Source: Actinobacteria bacterium UBA3012 (lineage in GTDB: Bacteria > Actinomycetota > Actinomycetes > Nanopelagicales > Nanopelagicaceae). Taken from it: DNA of 14,217 nucleotides. Within the stretch, counting starts at the first letter, position 1; the number at the start of each line of letters is the position of its first letter. The stretch spans positions 3,196 through 17,412 of the forward strand of contig DDZI01000039.1 of assembly GCA_002346305.1 (NCBI GenBank). The letters are read 5' to 3'. Shown one piece after another: positions 1-6,668 of this stretch. The translations under genes and the position numbers were made by a program. The notes beneath the pieces were generated by a model. The model was given only the letters and a program-made list of their open reading frames with translations. It was not told the origin of the DNA and made no database searches.

Positions 1-263
1 TCATCAGAGTGGGGAGATACAGCAAAAGCTGCTCCCATTTTTGCAAGAGACTTTACTTGCTCCACTGTTCGAACAGTTCCACCACCAAGTCTGGTGACGC
101 CTTCATCTAATAGTTTTTCAATAATGGAAAGCGCTCCTGGGACCGTCATAGTGATTTCAATAGCGATGATTGAAGTGGAGTCCCAGGCTTTAGCTAACCG
201 GTAGGCAGTTTCTGGTTCATTGGTTCGGATTACACCGACAACACCATTGATTTTCTCAGACAC
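1..263 (-). CDS. KDPG/KDPGal-type 2-keto-3-deoxy-phospho-sugar-acid aldolase (3' part missing)
   Basis: Only the first 87 codons are present; the gene continues beyond the left edge. The visible part has the class I Eda/DgoA aldolase pattern: VVGVIRT near residues 8-14, the catalytic glutamate in AIEIT (Glu36), GGGTVRTVEQV (60-70) and FAVSPHSD (80-87). The family cleaves 2-keto-3-deoxy-6-phospho-gluconate or -galactonate to pyruvate and glyceraldehyde-3-phosphate in the cytoplasm. The Schiff-base lysine lies in the missing part and cannot be checked. The position that is Arg in E. coli Eda (EVTLRT) is Thr here (EITMTV) and Asn in DgoA, so the DgoA-like branch or another substrate is possible. 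The GTG start at 263-261 directly follows the TAG of the upstream SDR in the same frame and has no close ribosome site, so translation is probably coupled. Family confident, substrate not. Confidence 0.8.
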   Translation of the reverse strand, partial: MSEKINGVVGVIRTNEPETAYRLAKAWDSTSIIAIEITMTVPGALSIIEKLLDEGVTRLGGGTVRTVEQVKSLAKMGAAFAVSPHSD

Positions 264-1031
264 CTAGATCGCCGTTAATCCTGCATCCATTGAGAAGACA
301 CTTCCATTTACAAAACGTGCCTCTGGACTAAGTAAAAATGCGATACCAAAAGCAACTTCCTCTGGAGTTCCCATTTTGCCATCTAATTGCCGGGCCTCCA
401 TTAATTTGCGACGAGCTTGGGGATCGGGATCATCAGCCAGAATTCGTCCTATCCAAGTTGAATCTACAGTTCCTGGAGCAATCGCATTTATTCGAATTCC
501 TTCCATTGCATGATCCGCAGCAATGCAACGTGTTAAGCCAACTACTGCTGCTTTAGAAGAACAATAAGCAACACGATTCTTGAGCCCCACAAGCGCTCCG
601 GCAGATGCAACATTAACAATCTCCCCCCCTCCTCTTTGAATCATCTGCGAAACAATGTGCTTACAAAGAATGAATTGGGCCGTTACATTTACTGCAAATG
701 TGAGGTCCCACTCTGCTTGAGTAGTTTGTGACACTGTTCGGGCAAAACCCAAACCTGCATTGTTTACAAGGGCATCAAACTCATATCGTTTTACCAAATC
801 TGAGATTGCCAAGTCTGTTTCTTGAGCGTCGGAAAGGTCTAAAGCCAAGATTTGAACCTCTGCTCCAAGGCTCAACACTTTACTTTGGGCAATCTTCAAA
901 TTTTCTTCATCTTTATCAATTAAAAACAAGTCATAATTTTGCTTAGCGAGCTGCTGCGCTGTGGCTAGACCAATTCCATTAGCGCCCCCAGTGATGAGCG
1001 CTAATTTTTTTGGCGACTTTGGATAGCTCAT
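264..1031 (-). CDS. SDR-family dehydrogenase, probable 2-keto-3-deoxy-sugar-acid dehydrogenase
   Basis: This is a classical 255-aa short-chain dehydrogenase with the full motif set: cofactor loop TGGANGIG (14-21), Asp39 at the end of beta strand 2 (favours NAD over NADP), NNAG (90-93), catalytic Ser143 and the Tyr156-xxx-Lys160 pair in YCSSK. The C-terminal VNGSVFSMDAG element is also typical. The gene starts 3 bases after the stop of the FAH-family hydrolase gene and is followed directly by the aldolase gene, so all three share one transcript. Known L-fuconate and L-rhamnonate routes pair an SDR that oxidises C4 of the 2-keto-3-deoxy acid with an FAH-family hydrolase that splits the resulting 2,4-diketo acid. 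That role is inferred from context; sequence alone proves only an NAD-dependent SDR. Confidence 0.9.
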   Translation of the reverse strand: MSYPKSPKKLALITGGANGIGLATAQQLAKQNYDLFLIDKDEENLKIAQSKVLSLGAEVQILALDLSDAQETDLAISDLVKRYEFDALVNNAGLGFARTVSQTTQAEWDLTFAVNVTAQFILCKHIVSQMIQRGGGEIVNVASAGALVGLKNRVAYCSSKAAVVGLTRCIAADHAMEGIRINAIAPGTVDSTWIGRILADDPDPQARRKLMEARQLDGKMGTPEEVAFGIAFLLSPEARFVNGSVFSMDAGLTAI

Positions 1032-1034
1032 GTT

Positions 1035-1688
1035 TTACTCAGCGACTACCTTATTACGCAGAATTCCAATTTTTTCAATCTCAATTTCAATCACATCTCC
1101 TGGCTGCATAAAAATTGGTGGGTTATAGAAGGTTCCAACGCCGTGAGGCGTCCCAGTTGTGATTACATCGCCAGCCTCAAGGGTAATCCTCTGGCTAATA
1201 TAAGAGATTAGAAATGGAACATTGAATACCAAGTTACTTGTATTAGATGATTGCATAGTCTTGCCATTTAAACGGGCTTCTATTTTCAGATTGTGTGGAT
1301 CGCCAATTTCTTCTGGAGAAACAATTCTGGGGCCAATCGGACCGAAAGTATCGTATGACTTACTTCTTACCCACTGACCATCCTTGCTTTGGGCTTCACG
1401 ATCGGTTACATCATTCATGCAGGTATAACCCGAGACATACTTGAGGGCATCCGATTCTGAAACTCTGGAGGCAGTTTTTCCAATAACTACAGCAAGCTCA
1501 GCCTCCCAATCGCATTGCGTTACACCCTTCGGGATAACAATGCTGGCCTCAGGCTCGATCAGAGATGTTGTCCATTTGGTAAATAAAATGGGCACGGTAG
1601 GAAGTGGAACGTTCGCCTCTTTTGCGTGGTCGCGGTAATTCAAACCAACTGCAATAACTTTGCCTGGACGCGGTAATGGAAGTGACAT
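1035..1688 (-). CDS. FAH-family hydrolase, candidate 2,4-diketo-3-deoxy-sugar-acid hydrolase
   Basis: The 217-aa protein consists of the single catalytic domain of the fumarylacetoacetate hydrolase family, whose members hydrolyse or isomerise beta-diketo acids using Mg2+ or Mn2+. Visible signatures are GLNYRDHAKE (15-24) with the likely catalytic His21, the metal glutamates in DWEAELAVVIG (Glu62, Glu64), the metal aspartate in MNDVTDRE (Asp93), KSYDTFGPIGP (110-120) and TTGTPHGVG (177-185). Start at ATG 1688 is supported by AGGAG at 1696-1700 (minus strand), 7 bases upstream. It is the first gene of a minus-strand unit with an SDR and a KDPG-type aldolase and is divergent from the hydroxyacid dehydrogenase operon. 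The best inferred role is cleavage of a 2,4-diketo-3-deoxy acid to pyruvate plus a hydroxyacid such as L-lactate. A 2-hydroxyhepta-2,4-dienedioate isomerase or other acylpyruvase role cannot be excluded. Confidence 0.88.
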   Translation of the reverse strand: MSLPLPRPGKVIAVGLNYRDHAKEANVPLPTVPILFTKWTTSLIEPEASIVIPKGVTQCDWEAELAVVIGKTASRVSESDALKYVSGYTCMNDVTDREAQSKDGQWVRSKSYDTFGPIGPRIVSPEEIGDPHNLKIEARLNGKTMQSSNTSNLVFNVPFLISYISQRITLEAGDVITTGTPHGVGTFYNPPIFMQPGDVIEIEIEKIGILRNKVVAE

Positions 1689-1763
1689 TGGAATTCTCCT
1701 CTGGCCAAAAAATGGCCGAACACCGAATAAAGTTCTTGCAAAACCCTATCCTTCTGGCCCAGG

Positions 1764-1775
1764 ATTGTATACAGT
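1764..1775. promoter_or_regulatory. Candidate GntR/FCD operator in the divergent FAH / hydroxyacid dehydrogenase promoter region
   Basis: ATTGTATACAGT is a near-perfect palindrome (core TGTATACA, one mismatched pair) matching ATTGTnnACAAT at 9 of 10 positions. It lies in the 135-base gap between the divergent units starting at 1688 (minus) and 1824 (plus). Its minus-strand reading contains TACAAT (1769-1764), a good -10 hexamer for the FAH unit, so a bound repressor would cover that promoter. No convincing -35 was found. Related palindromes lie at 5908-5919 and 7709-7720. Confidence 0.55.
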
Positions 1776-1783
1776 AAACGCAA

Positions 1784-1796
1784 TACTGATTCAGTA
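1784..1796. repeat. 13-bp odd-centred palindrome TACTGATTCAGTA
   Basis: TACTGA and TCAGTA flank a single central T. The element lies 8 bases downstream of the candidate operator at 1764-1775 and 27 bases before the GTG at 1824. The 14-mer AATACTGATTCAGT covering most of it (1782-1795) recurs at 1914-1927 inside the hydroxyacid dehydrogenase coding sequence. It could be a second regulator site or chance. Confidence 0.35.
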
Positions 1797-1823
1797 GCAC
1801 TAATTTCTAGATGGGGGATCTAG

Positions 1824-2786
1824 GTGAAACTCGCCTTTGGGCAGGGAACTGCGGCAGGGTCTGATTGGGTTAAGAGCCTTTCGCAACAATTTGGATTTGA
1901 GTATCAGGAAGTTAATACTGATTCAGTTGCATCAACAGTTGAGGGAACAGAGGGATGTGATGCAATTATTGTTGCACTTCACAAACTCACCGCAGAAAAA
2001 ATCGCAGCCCTGCCTAAAAGTATTCGCTGTATCGGGCGACTTGGGGTTGGGCTAGATAACATTGACCTCGACGCTGCTAGGGCACGCCAAACTCCTGTGA
2101 TTTTTCAACCAACATACGCCTTCAATGAAGTGGCAAATCATGCACTTGCAATGATTATGACTTTGCACCGTGGAGTCATTCAAGCTCATAACGGAATTAA
2201 GAATTCAGACTGGATACCGGCCCCAAAAGTGGCACACATTGCATCACTTCAGGATTCAACTCTTGGTGTTGTTGGTTGTGGGCGAATTGGACAAAATTTG
2301 ATTGAGAAAGCTAAACCGTTATTTCGCTCTATTGTTGGATTCGACCCTGCAGTCACGGGCACAATCCCAGGAGTAAAAATGGTTGGTACTCTTGATGAAC
2401 TACTTCGTCAATCACAAGTTGTGAGCCTTCACGCGCCATATATGAAGTCAACTCACCACATGATTGGTGCTCGAGAGTTAGCTTTGATGCCTGAGAAATC
2501 TATTTTAGTAAATGTATCGCGTGGTGGATTAATCGATGAAGATGCTCTTGTTGCCGCTTTAAATAGTGGGCACTTAGATGGAGCAGGGCTAGATGTATTT
2601 GAAACCGAGCCGCTTCCAGATAATTCAATATTGCGTATAACAAAAAATCTAGTTCTAACCCCTCATATTGCATGGTATTCCCAGAGCGCTGGGCCTCGAC
2701 TAATGGAGTGGGGAGTGCGCGATGTGATTGCCTTTCTCGGTGGAAGTAGTGAAGTCAATGGAAAATTTGCCGTAGGTCCCTTCTAG
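1824..2786 (+). CDS. NAD-dependent D-2-hydroxyacid dehydrogenase (CtBP/SerA-like)
   Basis: The 320-aa protein interconverts a 2-oxoacid and the D-2-hydroxyacid with NAD(H) in the cytoplasm. The nucleotide-binding motif GCGRIG is at 151-156 and Asp174 ends beta strand 2, indicating NAD. The catalytic trio is complete: Arg233 in VSRGG, Glu262 in ETEP and His281 in TPHIAW. GRLGVGLDNIDL (71-82) matches the CtBP/phosphoglycerate dehydrogenase branch; there is no ACT domain, so it is not a full SerA. The GTG start follows a GGGGGA at 1813-1818 with 5 bases between. It opens a five-gene plus-strand unit with a lipoyl carrier 14 bases downstream, then the E1 subunits, which suggests it makes or consumes the 2-oxoacid handled by that dehydrogenase. 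The actual substrate is unknown. Confidence 0.9.
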   Translation: MKLAFGQGTAAGSDWVKSLSQQFGFEYQEVNTDSVASTVEGTEGCDAIIVALHKLTAEKIAALPKSIRCIGRLGVGLDNIDLDAARARQTPVIFQPTYAFNEVANHALAMIMTLHRGVIQAHNGIKNSDWIPAPKVAHIASLQDSTLGVVGCGRIGQNLIEKAKPLFRSIVGFDPAVTGTIPGVKMVGTLDELLRQSQVVSLHAPYMKSTHHMIGARELALMPEKSILVNVSRGGLIDEDALVAALNSGHLDGAGLDVFETEPLPDNSILRITKNLVLTPHIAWYSQSAGPRLMEWGVRDVIAFLGGSSEVNGKFAVGPF

Positions 2787-2800
2787 GAAATGGAGTAGGA

Positions 2801-3049
2801 ATGGAAGAAGTATTTGTGCCGGCTGTTGGAATGGCTATGGACAATGTAGTTCTACTGGAGTGGCTTAAAAATCCAGGAGATCAGGTAAATGCCGGTGATG
2901 TAATTGCCATTATTGAAACAGACAAGACCACCATGGACCTCACCTGTGAAACTTCAGGAACCCTCGGTGCACATCGTTATGCAATCAACAGTGAAGTACC
3001 GGCTGGTCAAACAATTGCAGTTGTACTAGCGCCAGGAGAGAGTGAGTAA
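2801..3049 (+). CDS. Stand-alone lipoyl-domain carrier protein (E2 lipoyl domain only)
   Basis: The complete 82-aa protein is one biotinyl/lipoyl-attachment domain and nothing else. It begins VFVPAVGMAMDNVVLLEWL, as in E2 subunits, and carries the lipoylation lysine in IETDKTT (Lys42) at the expected hairpin turn. The peripheral-subunit-binding domain and the catalytic acyltransferase domain of a normal E2 (about 400 aa) are absent, and there is no sign of truncation: it has its own GGAG site at 2792-2795, a clean stop, and the E1 alpha gene starts 2 bases later. It presumably accepts the acyl group from the neighbouring E1 and passes it to an acyltransferase encoded elsewhere, or feeds a different acceptor. 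GcvH of the glycine cleavage system is larger and lacks this E2-like N-terminus. Confidence 0.9.
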   Translation: MEEVFVPAVGMAMDNVVLLEWLKNPGDQVNAGDVIAIIETDKTTMDLTCETSGTLGAHRYAINSEVPAGQTIAVVLAPGESE

Positions 3050-3051
3050 TC

Positions 3052-4035
3052 ATGACTACCGATAGTAAGTGGGGCAAAGAGACCCTTCGTCAGATGCTTT
3101 TGATTAGAAATTTTGAAGAGACAGCAGATAAATTAACGCTAAGGGGCAAAGTCCCAGGCGGCATGCACAATTCTTCAGGCCAGGAAGCAGTTGCCGTAGG
3201 AGTCATGTCGGCACTCGATCCTAAAGATGTAATTGCAACAACACATCGTTCTCACCATCACACCATTGCCAAAGGTATGCCAGTCAATATTGTCATGGCT
3301 GAGCTATTCACAAAAGCTACGGGATGTTCTGGAGGACGGGGTGCTTCTATGCACCTTGCAGATGTAGAAAATGGACACTTTGGTGGAAACGGAATTGTTG
3401 GTGCTGGAGTTGGAATTGCAATGGGTGCTGCATTGGGAATTAAGCAAATGGGACACAAGAAAGTAGCTGTCGGTTTTGTCGGCGATGGTGGCGTAAATAC
3501 TGGCAGAACTTGGGAGGCAGTAAATATGGCAGTGATTTATAAACTTCCATTAATTATCATTGTCGATAACAACCAGTATGCAGTCGAAACTTTCGTTGAG
3601 CGCGTAACTGGTGGCAATGACATCGCCAAGCGCGGCGCAGGATTTGGACTACCTTCATTCACAATCGATGGCCAAGATGTCGAAGAGGTGCATAAGCACA
3701 CATCTGAGGCTCGAAATCGCGCTCTGGCCGGCGAGGGCCCAACTTTTATCAACGCTCTTACCTATAGATATTACGGGCATAATGTTGGAGAAAAGGGCCA
3801 ATATCGCACACAAGAGGAGATTGCAGATTGGCGATCCCATCGTGATCCAATAGATCGCTTCAGTGCCAAATTGATTTCGGAAGGCGCTCTTACGCAAGCC
3901 GATTATGAGGCAATGATTAAGTCTGTTGCCAAAGAGATTGAAGAGGCAGTTGACTTTGCTGAAAAATCTCCACTTCCAGATGTTTCAACAATATTAGATG
4001 GGGTCGATTCTGGACTATTGGGGGCGCGCAAGTGA
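3052..4035 (+). CDS. Thiamine-diphosphate-dependent 2-oxoacid/acetoin-type dehydrogenase E1, alpha subunit
   Basis: The 327-aa protein is the ThDP-binding half of a heterotetrameric E1, which decarboxylates a 2-oxoacid (or cleaves acetoin) and reductively acylates a lipoyl domain. The thiamine motif runs from GDG at 144-146 to NN at 173-174 with the expected spacing. GCSGGRGASMHLAD (91-104) and RYYGHNVGEKGQYRT (239-253) are E1-alpha signatures; the length and absence of an N-terminal extension suit the acetoin-dehydrogenase/short PDH class. AGGAGAGAG at 3034-3042 precedes the ATG. Its gene is 2 bases after the lipoyl carrier and overlaps the beta gene by 4 bases, so the three are co-translated. 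Substrate cannot be read from sequence; branched-chain, pyruvate, acetoin or a sugar-derived 2-oxoacid are all possible. Confidence 0.92.
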   Translation: MTTDSKWGKETLRQMLLIRNFEETADKLTLRGKVPGGMHNSSGQEAVAVGVMSALDPKDVIATTHRSHHHTIAKGMPVNIVMAELFTKATGCSGGRGASMHLADVENGHFGGNGIVGAGVGIAMGAALGIKQMGHKKVAVGFVGDGGVNTGRTWEAVNMAVIYKLPLIIIVDNNQYAVETFVERVTGGNDIAKRGAGFGLPSFTIDGQDVEEVHKHTSEARNRALAGEGPTFINALTYRYYGHNVGEKGQYRTQEEIADWRSHRDPIDRFSAKLISEGALTQADYEAMIKSVAKEIEEAVDFAEKSPLPDVSTILDGVDSGLLGARK

Positions 4036-5024
4036 GCACAACAACACCAACAACGCAACAAAATCCAACATACTCGGAGGCGTTTCAATCTGGGGTACGC
4101 GAGGAGATGAAGTTAAATCCCAATATTTTCATTTTGGGAACCGATCTAGTTGAACGCGGCGGACACTTTGCTCAAGTCAAGGGAATTGCGCAGGAGTTTG
4201 GAGTAGATAGAGTAAAGGACTCTCCCATTTCTGAAGCGGCCATGGTTGCAGCAGGACTTGGATCTGCAATGTATGGGTGCCATCCCATAATTGACTTAAA
4301 CTTCATAGATTTTTCGTTAGGTGCCATGGATGAAATCATCAACCAGGCAGCAAAAATTCGGTTTATGTTTAACCGACCCGTGCCTTTGGTAATTCGTGCA
4401 ACTTCAGGAGTTGCCCTAGGTGGAGCGCATCACTGCAATTCTTTGGAGTCTCTATTTGCTCATACAGCCGGTCTTTCTGTAGCAGTACCTTCAAGAGCCT
4501 ATGATGTTAAAGGATTAATCAAGACTGCACTTCGCAGCCCCGATCCAGTCATTTTCTTAATGCACAAAAAATTATCTGGTGTCCGCGGTGAAATAGGCGA
4601 TGAGAATACGTTTATACCTTTTGGAAGTGCGCACAGAGTGAAGTCAGGTAAAGATGCGGCAATAATCTCCTACGGATACACCATAGTTAGCGCACAGAAG
4701 GCGGCGCAAACTTTGGCTGAGCAAGGTATTGATGTTGAAATCATTGATTTGCGCACTTTGTATCCGTTAGATACCGACACTATTAACGCAACAGTCCAAA
4801 AATTTGGCCGCGTAGTAGTAGCTGACGAGGCCCCAATGTTTGGGTCTATTACAGCAGAGATAGCTGCAACCGCCAGTGAAGTTAATTTTAGGCATTTAAA
4901 GGGTCCGATTGTTCGAGTCGGTGCAGCTCGAGCCCCGCTAAGTGCCAACCCTCAAATGTCAGAAGCTGCAATTCCCTCAGCAAATGATTTAGTTGAAGCT
5001 GTTAAAAAAGTAATGTCCTACTAG
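4032..5024 (+). CDS. 2-oxoacid/acetoin-type dehydrogenase E1, beta subunit
   Basis: The 330-aa partner of the alpha subunit has the transketolase pyrimidine-binding and C-terminal domains. Visible signatures are DSPISEAAMVAAGLGSAMYG (63-82), in which Glu68 is the likely glutamate that activates thiamine, GVALGGAHHCNSLE (126-139), VAVPSRAYDVKGL (150-162) and a C-terminal domain with IISYGYT (211-217), IIDLRTLYPLD (237-247) and VRVGAARAPLSANP (295-308). The GTG start overlaps the alpha stop in GTGA at 4032-4035, indicating translational coupling. Roughly the first dozen residues are Thr/Gln/Asn-rich and outside the conserved fold. An SDR gene follows after 13 bases. No E2 catalytic subunit or E3 dihydrolipoamide dehydrogenase is present in the window. 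Confidence 0.92.
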   Translation: MSTTTPTTQQNPTYSEAFQSGVREEMKLNPNIFILGTDLVERGGHFAQVKGIAQEFGVDRVKDSPISEAAMVAAGLGSAMYGCHPIIDLNFIDFSLGAMDEIINQAAKIRFMFNRPVPLVIRATSGVALGGAHHCNSLESLFAHTAGLSVAVPSRAYDVKGLIKTALRSPDPVIFLMHKKLSGVRGEIGDENTFIPFGSAHRVKSGKDAAIISYGYTIVSAQKAAQTLAEQGIDVEIIDLRTLYPLDTDTINATVQKFGRVVVADEAPMFGSITAEIAATASEVNFRHLKGPIVRVGAARAPLSANPQMSEAAIPSANDLVEAVKKVMSY

Positions 5025-5037
5025 AGAGAACAATGCC

Positions 5038-5850
5038 ATGACGACAAACGTTTTTGATCTAACAGGCAAGGCAGTTGTAATTACGGGGGGCGCTGGTGGA
5101 ATCGGATCTGCAACCTGTCATCAACTAGGCGGGGCTGGGGCCACGATTATTGCCACTGATGTCGATGAAAATGGTCTTGCTAGACTCAAAGGCGAATTGG
5201 AGTCTAGGAATATAAGAGTTCACACATATGTGGGAAACACGAGCAAGGAAGAAGATGTCATAGCTATCTTCAAAGCAATTTCAAATAATGTTGGGATACC
5301 AGATATTTTGATTAATAATGCGGCGCAGGGAATTCATACTCCGCCCCAAGATACTTCAGTTGCCGAGTGGGATCGGGTGATGGATACATCGCTCAAGGGA
5401 TACTTTCTAAATGCTCGTGAGTTCTCAAAGTTGATTTTAAAAGCTCGAAAGCCAGCCGCTGTAGTTAACATAGCTTCCATCGCAGGAAGTTCTGCTATTG
5501 GTCGTGGGAACTTTGTTTACAGCACCGCTAAAGGTGGCGTCATCCAAATGACTAAAGAGTTAGCAATTGAATGGGCTACGGCAAATATAAGGGTCAATGC
5601 CATTCAGCCGTGCTCAGTAAATACTCCTGGATGGCGCAGATGGGTCGAGACCGAGGGCGAGAAGGCCCAAGTTTTGATGTCTCGCTTACTTCAAGGCATT
5701 CCGTTGGGTCGAGTGGCTGAGCCAGAAGATATTGCAAACGCAGTTCACTTCTTGGCAAGTGATGCCTCCGCCATGGTAACTGGCGTCATTCTGCCTGTCG
5801 ACGGAGGAAACCTTGCCTTTAATGCAGGGGGAAATCTAGGTCTTTACTAG
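5038..5850 (+). CDS. SDR-family oxidoreductase
   Basis: The 270-aa classical SDR has TGGAGGIG (16-23), Asp41 after beta strand 2 (NAD preference), NNAA (93-96, with Ala for the usual Gly), Ser147, the Tyr161-xxx-Lys165 pair in YSTAK, and the late motif VTGVILPVDGG (247-257). It ends with a Gly/Asn-rich tail. The family oxidises secondary alcohols or reduces ketones of small polyols, keto acids or lactols. The gene sits 13 bases behind E1 beta with only a weak purine-rich AGAGAGA before the start, so it belongs to the E1 unit and probably acts just before it, for example preparing a keto substrate. An ATG at 5033 is out of frame and closes at once, so 5038 is the start. It differs clearly from the SDR at 264-1031. 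Confidence 0.9.
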   Translation: MTTNVFDLTGKAVVITGGAGGIGSATCHQLGGAGATIIATDVDENGLARLKGELESRNIRVHTYVGNTSKEEDVIAIFKAISNNVGIPDILINNAAQGIHTPPQDTSVAEWDRVMDTSLKGYFLNAREFSKLILKARKPAAVVNIASIAGSSAIGRGNFVYSTAKGGVIQMTKELAIEWATANIRVNAIQPCSVNTPGWRRWVETEGEKAQVLMSRLLQGIPLGRVAEPEDIANAVHFLASDASAMVTGVILPVDGGNLAFNAGGNLGLY

Positions 5851-5878
5851 AAATTAGATAAAGCCAGTTCAATACCTA

Positions 5879-5906
5879 TTGCCAAATTACAACTAGGCAG
5901 TACTGT
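5879..5906 (+). promoter_or_regulatory. Candidate promoter of the GntR gene
   Basis: TTGCCA (5879-5884) and TACTGT (5901-5906) are separated by 16 bases and fit a relaxed TTGnnA / TAnnnT pattern. The expected start of transcription, about 5912-5914, falls inside the palindrome at 5903-5928, which would allow autorepression. The gap after the upstream SDR is 86 bases and contains no T-tailed hairpin, so read-through from the E1 unit is also possible. Confidence 0.3.
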
Positions 5907-5928
5907 TATTGTTGACAAACAACAACAG
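5903..5928. promoter_or_regulatory. 26-base interrupted dyad with embedded candidate operator before the GntR start
   Basis: The arms CTGTT-a-TTGTT (5903-5913) and AACAA-c-AACAG (5918-5928) pair at 10 of 11 positions around the 4-base loop GACA. The inner part, ATTGTTGACAAA (5908-5919), matches ATTGTnnACAAT at 9 of 10 positions. The right arm touches the AGGAG ribosome site (5927-5931) of the gene starting at 5937. As DNA it suits an autoregulatory operator; as RNA it could form a hairpin next to the ribosome site. Confidence 0.55.
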
Positions 5929-5936
5929 GAGCACTT

Positions 5937-6668
5937 ATGGCCGAACGTCCCCTCTCATTGGGAATTGCGTCAAGAAGAGTATTAGCCGATGTAGTTACCG
6001 ATGACCTGCGAGATGCAATTGTCTCCCACGAACTCGAACCTGGTCGTCGCCTAGCTGAAGATGACTTAGCAGAGCAGATGGGTGTTTCTCGCGGTCCAGT
6101 CCGTGAAGCTTTAATGCGCTTAGAGCGAGAAGGTTTAGTCTCAATCGAAAGACATAAAGGTGCACGAATCGCCTCTTGGAATCGACAAGACTTAGAAGAG
6201 ATTTATTCGTTGCGCAGAGTTTTGGAAGAGCTAGCAATGGAATGGGCATGTAAGAACGCGACCTCTGCAGATTTAGCGGCCATGGAGGAGATTCTTGCTC
6301 ACTATCACCGACTCAGTGAGAGCCAGAGAACCCCCAAAGAGGTTAGCAAAATTGATTTGGACTTTCATACCGCTTTATTCCAAGCAGCTCACCATGAAAG
6401 ACTCCTTAGAGCTTGGGAAAATCTGCGCTCCCAGATTCACGCCTTCTTGATGTACAGCTGGTCTCGTGAAGATAAAGTAAATAAACAGAAGTACATGCCC
6501 AAGTGGGAGCTCGATCATCAGAAAATTCTTGACGTGGTTAAGTCTAAAAAAGTTGAATCTGCAAAGGATTTAATAAAGACTCATATGAGTCTTGGTTTCG
6601 AACGTGTTTCAAAACACTTTGCCGAGGATCCAATCACTCCCGTGAGCAAGGGCAAAAAGAGATATTAA
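5937..6668 (+). CDS. GntR-family transcriptional regulator, FCD (FadR/VanR-like) subfamily
   Basis: The 243-aa protein has an N-terminal winged helix-turn-helix (about 17-80), with LAEQMGVSRGPVREALMRLE (44-63) as recognition region, then an all-helical FCD ligand domain (about 88-228). The usual metal ligands of FCD domains are visible: Asp140 and His144 in DLDFH, His194 in LDHQKI and His216 in IKTHM, so it probably binds a metal and an organic acid or sugar acid. AGGAG at 5927-5931 lies 5 bases before the ATG. FCD regulators commonly control adjacent sugar-acid or hydroxyacid catabolism and bind short palindromes; three such sites lie in this window, one at its own promoter. Its stop overlaps the stop of the convergent Ldh2-type gene in TTAA. 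Likely local repressor; the ligand is unknown. Confidence 0.93.
   Translation: MAERPLSLGIASRRVLADVVTDDLRDAIVSHELEPGRRLAEDDLAEQMGVSRGPVREALMRLEREGLVSIERHKGARIASWNRQDLEEIYSLRRVLEELAMEWACKNATSADLAAMEEILAHYHRLSESQRTPKEVSKIDLDFHTALFQAAHHERLLRAWENLRSQIHAFLMYSWSREDKVNKQKYMPKWELDHQKILDVVKSKKVESAKDLIKTHMSLGFERVSKHFAEDPITPVSKGKKRY

Noticed and set aside
1703..1717. Small inverted repeat GGCCA-AAAAA-TGGCC
   Set aside because: It has only 5 base pairs and lies in the leader of the FAH-family gene, not after a gene; no T-run on the proper side for a terminator and no evidence of function.
5912..5917. Perfect TTGACA as a -35 box for the GntR gene
   Set aside because: A -10 box at normal spacing would fall on the start codon and there is no TAnnnT there; the hexamer is better explained as part of the palindrome.
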